Of a stretch of 64,000 bases of DNA, positions 1 through 11,881 are shown in pieces (position 1 is the first letter of the stretch; each line of letters starts with the position of its first letter). Source of the DNA: Plasmopara viticola. Its lineage: Eukaryota > Oomycota > Peronosporomycetes > Peronosporales > Peronosporaceae. The stretch spans positions 477,501 through 541,500 of the forward strand of contig MBPM02000029.1 of the NCBI GenBank assembly GCA_001695595.3, read 5' to 3'. Made by a program: the position numbers and the translations under genes. The notes beneath the pieces are model-generated. The model searched no databases. It worked only from the letters and a program-made list of their open reading frames with translations, and was not told the DNA's origin.

Positions 1-700
1 ATTGTTTTACTCATCGACCCATCCGCCTTGCATTGACCTAAAAACATCCACATGGCATTGTTAGCTGGTCGACCACATTATAACATGTCATTGCAACAAA
101 CATCGCAAAAGAAACATCAAATTTTTAAAACTGCACGGATGTCAGTGCGTCAGTGCACATGATCAGCTTCATCTACCGCCCTTTTAAATTTCGCCGACTC
201 TGTCGATTCACCTGCGGCGTTCGGCGTTAAAACTTGCTCACCAGAGTACAAGCGAAATTAAATAATTGTCTATGTCATCATGGACGTCTATTTCGCTGTG
301 TAATCAATAAAGAATTCTCTTGCACACCTGGTTGATAATTGCTTTACGCTCAAAGGAAAAATGGAGCGTAAGCATTTCCAAATCAGAATTCTGTTGAGCA
401 AAAAATACTCTCGTGGTCATGCCGTCATTTTCGCTCAAACGAAATTTGTACTTTTGCATTTTCTTGAGCGTCGTCGATCCATAGTTTTGATGTCGCTGTT
501 ATGCAAAAAGCCGAAAAGTCTCTGCAGTGTCGTTAGAAGTTTAAGGCTTAAATAAGTAAATTTAAATTGCAATCTATCGCCACCCACTCCGCCTTGATAC
601 CACAAACTCGGTACTTCTTAACACTATTAAATTTTCAGAAGTAGGCCAGTTCTAGCCTTGAAACCTCTGCTCGAGTAGTCATGTCTTCTTTTAGGACGTG
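1..700. other. No recognised feature
   Basis: AT-rich sequence with only one short open frame (361-555, 64 codons, plus strand). That frame is rich in basic residues and resembles no family I know. No LTR termini, tandem repeats or RNA genes were seen. Confidence 0.5.
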
Positions 701-704
701 TTCC

Positions 705-2490
705 TCAACACACGCATGTACGGCTTAGTTTCGTACACGAATTCATATGAGAGCTTGTTTGCCGATCTGAAAATGACAGAAGACATTTTTTATGTAGACC
801 GCAGTCACTGCCGCTTTAATATAGAAACTTTCCGACTAAGCATGGTGCCGTATACTACGGCGGATTGTTAGGGCAGCCCGGACGACGCGTTTGCAGAACC
901 ACGCGAACGGGATTTTGACTTGCTGTCTTATACTATCAATCGTGTTGAACACAATTTAGAAATCGAAAATGCTCGGGTTTCATCATGACGCACATACTTA
1001 GCCGCTCGCCAAATGTAGCTCTTGAGGCATTTATCTGTATTTGATCTGGTAAGTAGGAAAAATCTTAAAGCCTTCACTGCCATCATCAACATTGAGCATT
1101 AGATACCTGCTTATGAAGAGTGTTCTTGATTTGTAATTTACTTGATAAAGAAATTAAAAAGACAAATATTTTGACACATATCAAGTTTTAAAGTGCAACT
1201 TTATATTCAGTGAGCTTAAGCTTGCTGAAGTTTTTGATACGCAGCTGAACGATACTTGGCAAATGACGAATCATATTAATTTTCCTCGAAGAAAGAATCT
1301 GACGACTTGCTCCACTTCATTAAATATACAGTCCATCCAGGGTTTGCATTCATGGCATTAGATCATAACTATATTGGTTTTAGCAACGGAGTTTATGATC
1401 TAACAACCGCAAGCTTAATTTTTTTGAAAGCGCAAAAGGTTTTTCAACCGAGGAATATACTCTATTTACGACAGGGCAATCAACGATTTAAGCAGGCAAG
1501 TCGGTTGTTTCTACACTTTTGACACATTGCGCATTCAAGGTTTCATGGTAGCGTCCGTACAATTCTACGCTATCACAAGAAAAGGACAGTCAAAGAGGTT
1601 AGATTATTCAAAGCGAACTAAGTGGTCCTGAGGGCCCTCTTTGCGTCTACTTTGTCGCATACATGTCTTATGAGCATTAGATATCCAGGCTTCGCACATA
1701 ATACAATCGTCTACTCATTTATATTAAAAGTAAAGCGTTATCCATTGTAACCTACATCCAATGAGCTGCCAAATTGCAGAATTTTGACGCCTTCATCAAG
1801 CAAATCGAATATGACAGGCTATTGTTGACGCACCTGGCCATGATAAATACTTTTAGCGCAAATAATTATCCTATTAGCTATATCATTTGGATCATAAGCG
1901 GTGCAATTTGTGGCTTGTTTTTCCTAAATTACAATCCTGTAAATTTATACGTTGCGTTCACCGCCGAAATACTTTGAAAGCTTTTGCTGTTTATGGAACA
2001 TTGCATCATACACAATGGTAAGTTTTATAGCTTCGGTTGCATTTTTTTACTTTTTGGTGAATTTTATCGCCTTTCTTGTACTTCTACAATTTAAACTAAA
2101 CGATCAGGCTTCATCATATCAAAAAATCATCACCATTTTCTAGTTTGGGATCGGGTTACGATGACAGAGCTGTGTCTTATCGATCAATGTATCACCGCGA
2201 TCAAAAGCAGACAGGCATCCACGAGATCAAATTTGGATTACATTATGGTCGCCCGGGTGGCAAACTCAATAATGTGTGATTATGGCAATGGGTCTCTGGT
2301 GTCCACGGAGGCTTGACGTGGGGATGAGCGGCACCAAGAGTCAGGTTTCTGGCTCCGCAATATTTTTTTTCGGACTATTAAGTTTGTTGGTTGTCAAAAG
2401 AGCAAAGGTTCGGGGGCCGGCAATGCTTAACGTAACTATGCACCTGAGAGCAAAAAAAGATAAAAGTATAATAGTGCAAGATATAACCTA
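705..2490 (+). pseudogene. Possible remnant of a D5-like primase-helicase
   Basis: The clearest piece is at 1307-1522 (71 codons, TTG start). It contains YIGFSNGVYDL, which is like the conserved 'FxNGVYDL' turn at the start of the D5 N-terminal domain found before the SF3 helicase of nucleocytoplasmic large DNA viruses, some phages and plasmids. A further piece at 1774-1977 (THLAMINTF...) sits where the D5 family has its pre-Walker segment, but no Walker A (GxxxxGK[ST]) follows. Frames at about 740-960 could be upstream parts. Everything is interrupted by stops, so if the call is right it is a dead insertion. Short-motif similarity alone does not exclude chance. Endogenous giant-virus-like sequences are known from oomycete genomes, which makes the idea reasonable but does not prove it. 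Confidence 0.3.
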
Positions 2491-2499
2491 GTCAGCCAT

Positions 2500-3050
2500 T
2501 ACGTCGCGGCAGCTATAATATAAAAGTGAGCGAGGGTAGCAATACTGCCCGTACAAGCTTGCTCGAAAATACACATGTCATCGACCATCAGATTGGCGCC
2601 ATCCTTTGATTCATGGCTTGCTGCTACAGCTTCTTTTGTGGGTACTTCTTTCGCAGTGGTCAATCAGTACTTACCTCGTAACGAGCTCTGCTAGTGTATC
2701 GCGCACTTCCTGCCCTGGAGACGGGAAAGCGTGGATTTTGACAAGAAGCAAATAAACATGATCGAAAGTGTCTTCGACGTCAGAATAGCCATTTTAAGTG
2801 AAGTTACAGACTTTTAAAAGTTAATGGAGTGAGTATAACGTCTCCACCGCGCAAGATACTGAAGCTGACATCGTACGAGAAGGCCGCAGTGATTCTCACT
2901 CTTTCTCTTTTTGAGAAAGGAAGGAAGACGAATTTTTAGCGTCATGAAACTCTCGATTTTGTCTAGTGCCTCTCGCGATGAATCTTAATGCCATTGATCT
3001 CAATCAAATTACCTAAGACATGGGCTAAGGGTCTTAGCTTCTCGACTTTC
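2500..3050. other. No recognised feature
   Basis: No frame longer than about 60 codons and no repeat shared with the rest of the window that I could find. It ends where homology to the 3' flank of chitinase copy 3 begins (about 3050). Confidence 0.4.
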
Positions 3051-4830
3051 AAGTTAGTCCGGCTACTTTTCCTATATTAGAAACGTAGACCGCGTAGCTC
3101 GAGCACAATGTTATCATATATTTTCTACAAATCCCTTCAGTGGAAGTTTTTTCTAAACTACCGATAAGTTCGCCTACATCAACGGCTTCGTCTTCTAAGT
3201 ATGCATGGCGTTGCACGACACGTTGCCCAATGGCTGCACGTTCAGCGCGTCGCACATTCGGGTGAAGTACCTTATGCGCTGCAGCTCGTTTTCCTTGTTC
3301 GGAGCGTCTGGACCGCACTCGAGTCCACCATTTATGATGTCGGTGGAGATAGCAAAGCCGTCCATTTTGGTGACGACGTCGTGGATCACGCGTCCAGCTT
3401 GAGGCGTCATCCAGAACCAGAGCGCCGTCATCCATGTGACAGTTGGATCAGTTGCAACAATGTCAGGGTTGTCAAGGAGGTCGATGCCAAGAGCTTCGCC
3501 AGCATTATAGTAATTGTAGTTCCAGGAGAGCTGGATAGGTCCACGGCCATGGTATCGACGGCCGAGTGCGCATGGGTACGTTGTATTGTCTCAATACTGC
3601 CACACGTCGTACGTATCGCGAGCATATTCTTCGGCTGCTTTAAAGTTGTCGCTCTCATGAGCAGTCTGGGCAAAAAAAGCGGCTAATTCGCGCTTGTCGT
3701 CTACGTCGTTGCCAGTGTTGGCGAACTCTGGGTACTTGGCAGCGGCGTCCACTAAACCGTTGAAAGTGTAAAGCTCAATGGCAATAGGAAACAACTCGTG
3801 AAAGCGGTTTTGATCGCAGAAACGAGCAAATCTTGAGCTTTTCGCTGAATATGACGTGGGGGAAAAAGCACGGCTCGGCGCAGTTGGAATCTCAGCTAGC
3901 GTCTTGTCTTGAAGATTGGAAGCAGCCAAAATCACATACAAGATGCGCATTGCTGCAAAATTTCTGTTGCTCACCATGCTTGATTTTTAGTGGCTTGCTC
4001 GTGGCTTGTTAGTCGAATTGAAAGTGACTCATCACGAAAAAAGGTGAGTTATATCTTCAAGTGGCCGAAACGAGACAAAAACTTGATTACGAAGAGTTCT
4101 ATACCGAACCAACTCTACCAGTTTTTAAATCTAGAAATTAGGATCTGATTTTGACATCTGCTTTGACATCCGAGCAATTGGCTGGTCGCCTCACGTTGGC
4201 AATGCTCTACCGACAGCAAAAACGAGCATCTTTCAGTATCGTGTATTGTTACGCGCTGCAGGAGGCCAACTCATATATATGATAGGAAGCGATTGCCATT
4301 TTTCTAATTTCACTTTCAATCAACTTAAAGCACGATCCTGATAATTTTCGAAGCATTGGCCTAGACGGTGTTTGAGAAGATGGATGCAAACACAGGGAAA
4401 ACTGAGGTATACAAAGTGCACGTTTAGTCAAAAGCACGATTATATCGTTTAGTGTACTAAATATGTGTTAACCGTACGATTTTATATAACGTACATTGAT
4501 CGGAACTTTTTCGGTACGAGCAGTTCTTGTGGTATGGACATCACTGCTCATTTACTGGCTTACTTTCCAGCTTTATCTATTGAGGTATTGATACACTGCA
4601 TGTAATAGACACAACATCTTCTCAAAGTCTATTCTTAACTACGACCAAGACGGCGCTACCCAGATTTATTTCATTCAAGCACGTCTCTTATTTCATTAGA
4701 CTTGGAGCTTGCACTTCAATATCATCATTAAGTCGCGTGAGTTGCCGTCGCAATAGAACTTGAAAGCCAAACAAGCGGTGGAAAGTGGCCTCGTCACGTC
4801 CATTTTGTCGCGTACTTTTTTTAGTCCAGC
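3050..4830 (-). repeat. Left arm of inverted duplication (chitinase module, copies 1/3)
   Basis: This stretch is repeated in inverse orientation at about 11,882-13,640. Homology covers the 3' flank (the ACGAAGCCGTTGAT segment just after the stop and the ATATAGGAAAAG segment further out), the whole chitinase frame, roughly 850 bp of 5' flank and the block repeat at its outer end. The two copies have diverged by substitutions and small indels. The arm also carries the sequence matching the 12.2-12.46 kb segment, where both copies share the CATACCACAAGAACTGC stretch. Confidence 0.75.
3195..3977 (-). pseudogene. GH19 chitinase copy 1, full length with one nonsense codon
   Basis: Same length (783 nt) and same frame as intact copy 3. 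Read on the minus strand, the frame runs from an ATG at 3977 (leader MVSNRNFAAM) to codon 128 and then meets TGA at 3591-3593, where the other copies have TGT for the Cys of WQYC. Beyond the stop the frame stays open to 3195, including the [15 protein letters not shown] core, INGGLECG and the cysteines near the C-terminus. Both predicted catalytic glutamates are present before the stop (AHES and AAEEY, nine residues apart). So one substitution separates this from a complete frame. A Cys or selenocysteine reading of TGA would restore it, but nothing supports that here. Most likely a young pseudogene. Confidence 0.88.
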
Positions 4831-4835
4831 AAAGC
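4600..4835 (-). repeat. Module 'block' repeat, copy a
   Basis: Read on the minus strand it matches the blocks at 11,882-12,110 and 20,496-20,783. Shared landmarks are GCGACAAAATGGACGTGACG, the CGCTTGTTTGGCTTT segment and the GTAGCGCCGTCTTG segment. It lies upstream of chitinase copy 1, in the same orientation as that gene, as in copy 3. Frames are interrupted, so coding is doubtful. Confidence 0.7.
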
Positions 4836-4839
4836 CATT

Positions 4840-5375
4840 CGATTGCTCGCTCGAACTTTCGATACTAATTGCACCACTGCATTCCTTATTGTGGGCCTCG
4901 TAGCCTTCACCCGCAAGATCTTCCAGATCACGAAAATAGTGACACCTTCATCTAGTAGCCCATTCGTTTATTGAGCGCCTAATTGAGAGAACTACCGTTT
5001 GACTGTACCACGTGGACCATGTGTGTTGCCACGTGTGAACAATTTTTTATTCTTTAACCTTGTATTCATACAAGTATGTTTACACTGAATTACCACGTGG
5101 TCTTTTTGAAGTGTACATTACGTCTACTTTCAAAGCCTCGGTTGCATGTCATACCTTTTCGCCGACTTTCAAAGCCTTGGTAGCATTTCATACCTTTTCG
5201 CCGACTTTCTCGCCATTCTTTTACTGCTACGAATCACAGGATTTCAGCGCTTCTTAACATGTTGGCGGCATAACACTATGGGTTATCAGTATTATTCTCA
5301 AATGTGTTTTCACAGATATATCACTCAGCGCATTACTGTCAGCCGCACACTCACCTAGAATGAAGTCAGCGTTCG
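4840..5375. repeat. Downstream flank of chitinase copy 2
   Basis: Parts match the sequence between the block and chitinase copy 6 at about 48,140-48,360, for example the shared TGACACCTTCATC segment. It also contains a short imperfect duplication at 5134-5211, where a TTTCAAAGCC...CATACCTTTTCGCCGACTTT unit occurs twice. No gene is recognised. Confidence 0.5.
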
Positions 5376-5388
5376 TTACCTAACTCTG

Positions 5389-5728
5389 CAGACTGTTGCA
5401 CGAGGTGTTATCCAATAGCTGCAGTCCCAGCGTGTCGCACATTCGAATAGAGTTGATTGTGCGCTGCAGCTCATTTTCTGTATTAGGAGCGTCCGGACCG
5501 CACTCGAGTTCACCATTAATGATGTCGGTGGAGATAGCAAAGCCACTTTTTTTCGACCACGACGTCTTGGAAAACGCGTCCAGGTCAAGGCGTCATCCAG
5601 TACCAGAGCGCCGTCATTCATGTCCGTCGCAACAATGTCAGGATTGTAGAGGAGGTCGATGCCAAGAGCCTCACCAGCATTATAGTAATTGAAGTTCCAG
5701 GATCGCTGGATAGGACCACGACCATGAA
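5389..5728 (-). pseudogene. GH19 chitinase copy 2, 3' half only
   Basis: On the minus strand homology starts abruptly inside the HGRGPIQ motif and runs to the C-terminal region. It keeps (R/L)[14 protein letters not shown] and YNPDIVATD, then loses frame before the WMTPQ segment. The N-terminal half, both predicted catalytic glutamates and the signal-like leader are missing. Immediately upstream (from about 5760) the sequence matches the region about 800 bp upstream of intact copy 4 (20,280 onward), so one internal deletion removed the promoter and 5' half together. Not functional. Confidence 0.85.
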
Positions 5729-5904
5729 GGTCACGCGGAATTTCAAACACGCTGAAAGAAATACGGAGTTAAAGTTTATAAAATTGATCATATATTGCAC
5801 CCTACACGATCAAAGTGGTACCTTCACCCTTAAAGAACCGGTCAAGAAGAATTGAGCTACTATATATTGGTGTCACCGGACCCACCAAAAGGCACACTTT
5901 CAAT

Positions 5905-6140
5905 TTCAAGAAAATTTAAGTGAGCGATCGAATGACTGTGCGTGTATTTAAGACATGTATGCGACAAAATGAACGTGACGGGGCCTGTTAAGACCGCTCG
6001 TTCGGCTTTCTCTAATGCGTGAAGATTTTATTACAACTCGTAATTGCATGAGTCAAGACAACTTATGGACTTGTATGAAATAGACCTTGAGTTACTCTGC
6101 CGTCGAAAGTATACGTACGTATGTGTGTATTACATTCGGA
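5905..6140 (+). repeat. Module 'block' repeat, copy b
   Basis: Matches 20,480-20,760 in the same orientation, starting with GAAAATTTAAGTGAGC and CGAATG(A/G)CTGTGCGTGT, then ATGCGACAAAATGAACGTGACG, and ending with the ATTACATTCGGAGA segment. It is divergently oriented to chitinase copy 2, the arrangement also seen for copies 4, 5 and 6. Confidence 0.75.
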
Positions 6141-6204
6141 GATTCCCAGTACTTTATTTGTACTTTTTAAGATAAATATTGTAGCATCTGGATCTTGTAG
6201 ACGG

Positions 6205-6325
6205 CCGCGGTGTGCATTCTCATTGCTTGTAAACGTCTCTATGTGCTAACCAGATGATTTTATACAAGAATAACGGTGAACCAATTATGCAGATCTACTC
6301 CGCATGCTGCTTAAAATAAATAATA
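6205..6325 (+). mobile_element. Truncated copia LTR-like fragment
   Basis: About 120 bp match the first part of the LTR-like repeat at 22,798-23,369, sharing GCATTCTCATTNCTTGTAAACG and the ACAAGAATAACG segment. The match stops after the CCGCATG(C/T)TGCTT segment. The flank before it (ACGGC(C/T)G) also matches, so it belongs to the duplicated module and is not an independent insertion. Confidence 0.65.
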
Positions 6326-6329
6326 TCAT

Positions 6330-7860
6330 TGACTTTGACTCGTAAGAGTTGCTTACCGGCCTGCTCAATACAGAAGAGTTGCCCGGTCTGCTTTGCGATC
6401 ACGTTTATAATCGAATAAAGTTTCAAGACTCAACGTCATAGCTTCACAACCAACACCGACCTACGGCTTTATTTGGTCAGCAAATTTCAATTGTGCTAAT
6501 CACACGTGGGCTTTTTTTGACAATTTTGTCATTGAAATTCTTATCGCAATTTGGTGAAATCACTATTTCACACACGGTTTGATACAGCCCCTAAGCTTCA
6601 GCTTGAGAGGCTTCAAATAAATAGACAAACTCTGACAAATGAAAATCGGCGCTTTGAACTACGATTGGATAAATATGAGTTACCAGTGTGTTCAGATACC
6701 AGTTTTTGACTACAACATATTGGTTAAAGTTTCAATGGGGAATGGAGGTCATAACAATCAAGACATGCACATGTATACACGGCTGTACAGACATTGAAGG
6801 CGCCCGCCGTTTTCCGCAGACTTTCCCAGTGACCTTATTTCAATGGAATTAATTTATTACACCTTTGACGATTTGACTATCGGGGACTTTAAAAGGCACA
6901 ATTTGTTTTGTCCGAAACGATAAACTTGCAGCCAAACTTTACCGCATAATGTTGGACCCACGCAATACATGCTCAATTACTGCTGTACGCTGCTGTGTCT
7001 TTTGTACCGTTTGGTTTTACTGAAACCAGCCGATATACTACGCAGACGTCTCAGCTTTTGAATACTCTGTACGTCATCAACCCTGCGCATATATTAAGGT
7101 GCACTTTCGGCAATCAAGAAGTAACAAATCGAGTGGAGATCGGCTTTGAAAAAAGCAAAGGCTAACTTCTTTCACATACACATTGACGCCAACTGAACTC
7201 ACAGCTTTAACGCTTCGACGATGGATATGAAAACAACAAACTAGTATTACTAGTCTGGCAACGTGCTTCAAATAATATATATTTCTACTTCTAGATAGCA
7301 GACTCGTGCTGCATGTACTGTCTTATACTATGTGAGAAGTTTGTTTACTGATTTAAGGTGAGAGCGTTTGCTTGAAGCTGTTGCTAGCAGTGAACAGAGG
7401 TAAGACACACACACCGGTAACATGGCCAGCTGACACGATAATTTTTCCTATGCGCACAAAACCCCTCTTTAGTAGCCCCTTTTTAGCAGCTTAACTGTTT
7501 ATTCGCCGTAAAACTGAGCGACGGGTTCGAATTCCATGGCTGTCGATATCGCTTTGGCACCCTCGTTAGAGTTACATCCAAATTTCAATTTCTGTATGTA
7601 TAACTAGTCGATGAGAAGTCGTATATTTTTGACATTGTACGTATAAAGCACAAGCTTAAAACATGATTGAGAGCCTTACCCACTTTTAATTCATGATAGA
7701 TAAGACTCGCGGGCTATTTCGCTATCGACACGGCGTCCTTGTGTTCTCAAACATACTTCACCAAACTTTTTTGCATCTCAACTCAGCGTCAAGCCGATAA
7801 AAATTAACGGCAACAACTTACAAGAGTAAGTATATCCTACGTGGCTATTCTGGGTAATAT
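6330..7860. other. No recognised gene
   Basis: Only short frames. The longest (7077-7271, minus, 64 codons) shows no family features. Some stretches may be very old copia sequence, but I could not find a protein motif to support it. Confidence 0.4.
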
Positions 7861-7869
7861 TGATCCTTA

Positions 7870-10000
7870 ACATCTGGTTTCGCTTGCTGAACACTTTGAT
7901 GAGGATCAAAGTGTCAACTTCAAATATTCAGTTATTCACACAAGTGCGGACTACTAAAAACATTTCGTCAAATTAAGATATAAATCCCAACGCAGATCAT
8001 ATAATGCCTTCCGGCGAGTTAGCATTTCCCGCCATCGTAGTTTCTCTCTTCAATTGCAAACCGAACAAAGTTGTCGAGTATTATACGCTTCGCCTCTGTG
8101 CTAATTACACGAGTAAAGACGATTAAGATACATTGTTTGAACCAAGTTGATGCATGAGCTTCCACATTTGTAGTATGAAGGGTGCTTGCTGAGCCGTATT
8201 TAAAATGAGCAATGTCAGAAGCTGATGTCTGAATCATATTTTGCAGTGCTTCAACAAAATCTCGTTATGAAAGCATCGAATAATACTTGGCTTCTGTCAC
8301 TTAAACGGGCAAAGCATCAGATGTTAGAGCGTTGCTAAAATTTACCATGTGTAATCTCCTGAGCCTACCGCCGCTGGCATTTCGCTGGTGTAGACCGCTT
8401 TAAATTTGGCTTTTGAGAGGTAGCTGATACGTCTCAACGGTGCTGGCCCGATCCAAACACACATTTCTGCTTCAGCCAATTAATAATCAACGTGCAAACG
8501 TCCGTCAAATTCATGATGGCTGAGTTTATTTTTGGTTAGGGACTTGTAATGTGTATGGATCCAGTTGTGTGGCATCTGTCTTAAGGTGTAAGAGCTTTTT
8601 TTTAATAGGCACGCGTACGTGGTATATTATCACCGAGTTCAAGTACATATAGTTTCTCCTCTAGGCTGTCGTACAGAAATGCGGTCTTGAATCTAGAATG
8701 TGCACTTCTCGTACATGCTGTGCCGCGTACAAAACAGTCGTTGAAAATCTCCAATTGATTTGCGGGACTTTTATTTCTCGCAATCAAAGCCCATGAGCTG
8801 CAGAATATTATGATTGACTAGTCTGCCGTATATCGTTAAATGTCGCCTCACGCGTCAAAGCTGTATGGTGAAACTTGTTAATATTTAGCTTCAATTTGCG
8901 GCATAATGATTCAAATTGTACTTGTCGTAGAAGCGCATATCCTGTTCTACCCCTTGTGCTTTTTGTTTATCTTGCGGTGTACTTGAAGCTTGTAAAAATC
9001 GGTTTGTCGCGCTTCACGGTCACTACGCTTATCATAGTGTACTCTTTCAAGCGAGCTGAACGATACCTCTTTCGTTTGCCTGATTATCTGTGCTGCTTTG
9101 GTCTGACGTCTGGTGTGTCTTCGGTAGCTTTCGATTCGATTTGAAGTCGTCGAAACTTAAATTTGGATATGTCTCTTATTGACGCTGCCTACTTCGCAGA
9201 TTGTCCAACTGAAGTTTTGTCAATGCTTAATACGTCGCTGTATCTGGTTTTAAGAACTTCAACACGAGCTTGGGCTCCATACTCAGCTGGCAATTGCACT
9301 CCTACCGGAACTGGCCGATTTTTATTAAGTCTATCATACAACATCATAGTCAACACGATCGAGACATTGGCTGGGGGTGTGTTATCACCATGCAAAAGAT
9401 AAATGCTTTAAGAGATAAACTGACATCGATCATTTCCAAGGTGGATTAAATACTCGAGCACCTTCAATTTTAGCTTGGCGTGATGTCAAACAGTGAGTGA
9501 GTCGAATGAGAATCTTGTATCCTTTGCTAGCTAGCTTTGTAACGTAGCTGCGTACACGACAAGAATATTTTCCCTCTCCGACGCGATTTGCTGGGTATCT
9601 CTATTCTTCCTACGGATCTAAATATATCTAAAGTTTATTAAGGTATGGACTCTTCTCAAAGGTTTCATAACTCAGTGCTAAGATGATTGTAAAGCTCATT
9701 GCTTTCTGTGTATGTAAAAACTTTTACCTCCAGTGACGCAGACATTTGTGTTGCGTGAAACATTGACTGAAGCTAATGCATCATCATTTGGCTCAAGCAT
9801 TATTCATTGAAAGTTATTGCGTGCTGCACCGATAAGAAAATCGCCATTCAATACCTCGTGTTGCATAGAAAAAATGCAAGATAACGCCTGCAGAGTTACC
9901 ACGTCAGTAGGAGAGAGAATTATTGGTTTGAAGATTGATGTTTGGTACCTTGATCTCTGCTGCACCCTAATCTATCATCAGCCCTCATTTGAGCTGTGTT
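7870..10000 (-). mobile_element. Decayed Ty1/copia-related sequence (minus-coding)
   Basis: The region shares blocks with 16.98-19.0 kb, 44.7-47.0 kb and 55.4-56.9 kb in the same orientation, and with 23.4-24.5 kb and 51.5-53.5 kb inverted. An example is the (T/G)CGGCATAATGA segment at 8896 followed by the GGTTTGTCGCGCTTCACGGTCA stretch near 9001. Sister copies carry copia RNase H traces, so this is taken as the same family. No intact domain remains; ORFs of 89 and 79 codons at 8875-9402 run antisense to the expected coding strand. Confidence 0.5.
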
Positions 10001-10700
10001 CATAACGGGTTGCCCCAGACTGTAAATACACCAACGCTTTAAGGATCTTTAGACGGCTTGTGAAGCTTCTTACTCAATCGTGAAATTTTAAGAGTGTACA
10101 GTATCTTACGTCTATAATTTGGTACATGGAACACTTCCGTAGGAACAAATCTTTATTTCGGCATTGAAGCGCCAAAGTCGTACTCTTGGCCTAAATTACA
10201 TGCATTTATGCGTGGTCTAAGCGGTTGTGCAGTCGTACCATAACATTGACGTTTTAATTTGTCATGTTACCTAGCACAGGCTTGTTAATTTGAAAAAGGC
10301 ACAATCGATACAGCCTGAGATCAGATATAAATATGACTAAAGCGAGTCTTTCAGGTATTACGCTTAGCTGGTCGCCGAAGCAGATAGGTTAAAGTCGATG
10401 TTCAACTGGATTTTCGTCTGCAAGATTACGTTGCATCGGTGCGCTCTTTGCGTAAGTGGCCTTTTTTCCAGGCAAATGTTCTTTATCTTTGCCTTTGTAC
10501 TCGCTCATCACTACCATACGCACTGCATCGACTTCATCGGCTCTGTTATAAGGCACAATTCAGACGATGCTTCAATCATGTAATTTCATAAAAGAAAAAA
10601 GGTCACTTAATTCGTGAGCCCACTAAAATTCCGTCGAATAATTATCTCGTACTCTTCAGTTCGCACGGTGAGTTTCTGGGCACTTCTATCACAAAGTACA
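10000..10700. other. No recognised feature
   Basis: Short frames only (longest 61 codons at 10,398-10,583). No repeat partner was identified with confidence. Confidence 0.4.
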
Positions 10701-11260
10701 TTTTCGGAACGACTTTGCCCTTAAGCAACCGTTATGTTGTGCAATGGCTAACGTTCATTACGGCCGTCACTGTCAAGGTGTCGCATATAGAGACTGCAAG
10801 CTCTCTTATGTCACTTCTGGCCACACGCTTTGCATGGCGACTTAATTTCTCGTGGTGCAAACCCACTCTCGATGTACCTCAGCTCATCTGTCTACCTTGC
10901 TCTTTTTGCGTGGCAAAAGCGGCAGCTTATTTGCGGCATAATTTACCTTTGTTGATGCTTGTTTTGCGAATGCAACCTATCGGTATGCGTGCTCTGCCAA
11001 ACAGAGGTGAGCGTTGGCTTGCTCCCACGCCATTTATTTTCAACGAGCTTATCACATCTAATTACACAAAGAGCAGCACGCCGACTGCTTTTGCTTTAAT
11101 CGTTCAGTGGTTGACTGGACGCAAACATCATACCTGTCTTTTATAGCCATGATGAGTCTCTCGTTAGACTGCGAACTGCAATTTAACTTGTCATATTGTG
11201 GTTTGAATTCAAAGTGCTCGGCTAATGTGCACCATAGTAGCATCGGATCTGCATCCTCGA
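10700..11260 (-). mobile_element. Copia pre-integrase-like remnant
   Basis: Matches 57,110-57,545 in the same orientation. On the minus strand both read through a Cys/Lys-rich segment ending CKACG(Q/A)K, plausible for the pre-integrase zinc-binding region of Ty1/copia. The 143-codon plus-strand frame at 10,715-11,146 lies antisense to this and has no counterpart at 57 kb, so it is not called as a gene. Confidence 0.4.
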
Positions 11261-11880
11261 CGATAATGGAGAAGCCTCTGTATATTCAGCCATCACGATC
11301 GTTTTTGGTCAAACAATGATGGCAATTGAAGCACCGATGCTGTGCATCATTCTCTTGACTCTTCAGTCAGTATTGTCGACAAAATATTTGTGCGTCAAAG
11401 ATCGTGCACTCGATGCAAAACTGTTGGTGACGTAAACGCATTGGGTGGACTTGTGATGACCCAACATCACTAAAATGTGTTTGGTAATCGTTTGTCCTTC
11501 ACCAAATTACTAAGCACTGACGCAGACCTGATTTCCAGAGTTGACGGCTTGGTCTTTTCATCGAGTCCGTTTACGGCGTGTACTCGATTTCTGGTGTGTT
11601 GGCGTCAAATCGAAAAAGAGAAAATTTGCAAACAATTGAACAGAACTTGTTCTATGAAAGTTGTCTATCGCAACTTCACTTGTTTTTGTAAAGAAAGAAG
11701 TTAGATTATTTTTTTTAAAAAACCATACACAGATTCTAGGGATTATAATGAAGACGCAAGATTGCAAATGCAGTAAGATTAGCTTTGCAGACAATGGAAG
11801 GCTGGTGTTCACGATAAAAGTATATCGTGGCGCGACTAGCTCCAATAACGCTGCTTTCGCATGGCTTTGGTGAATCAAGA
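11260..11880. other. No recognised feature
   Basis: Overlapping short frames on both strands (longest 106 codons, 11,558-11,878 minus) without a recognised motif. It ends at the start of the duplicated chitinase module. Confidence 0.4.
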
Positions 11881-11881
11881 A

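Noticed and set aside
361..555. RxLR-type effector (RSLR present)
   Set aside because: The motif is at the C-terminal end, there is no signal peptide and no downstream effector domain.
3201..3686. 161-codon plus frame over chitinase copy 1, and the similar 173-codon frame at 19,166-19,687
   Set aside because: Both are antisense to the chitinase and recur only because the chitinase is duplicated.
7495..7550. tRNA-like B box (GGTTCGAATTCC)
   Set aside because: The T-arm has a mismatch, and no acceptor stem, D-arm or anticodon arm can be drawn around it.
10715..11146. 143-codon plus-strand frame as a gene
   Set aside because: The homologous region at 57.1-57.5 kb is not open in this frame, and the likely coding strand is minus (copia).
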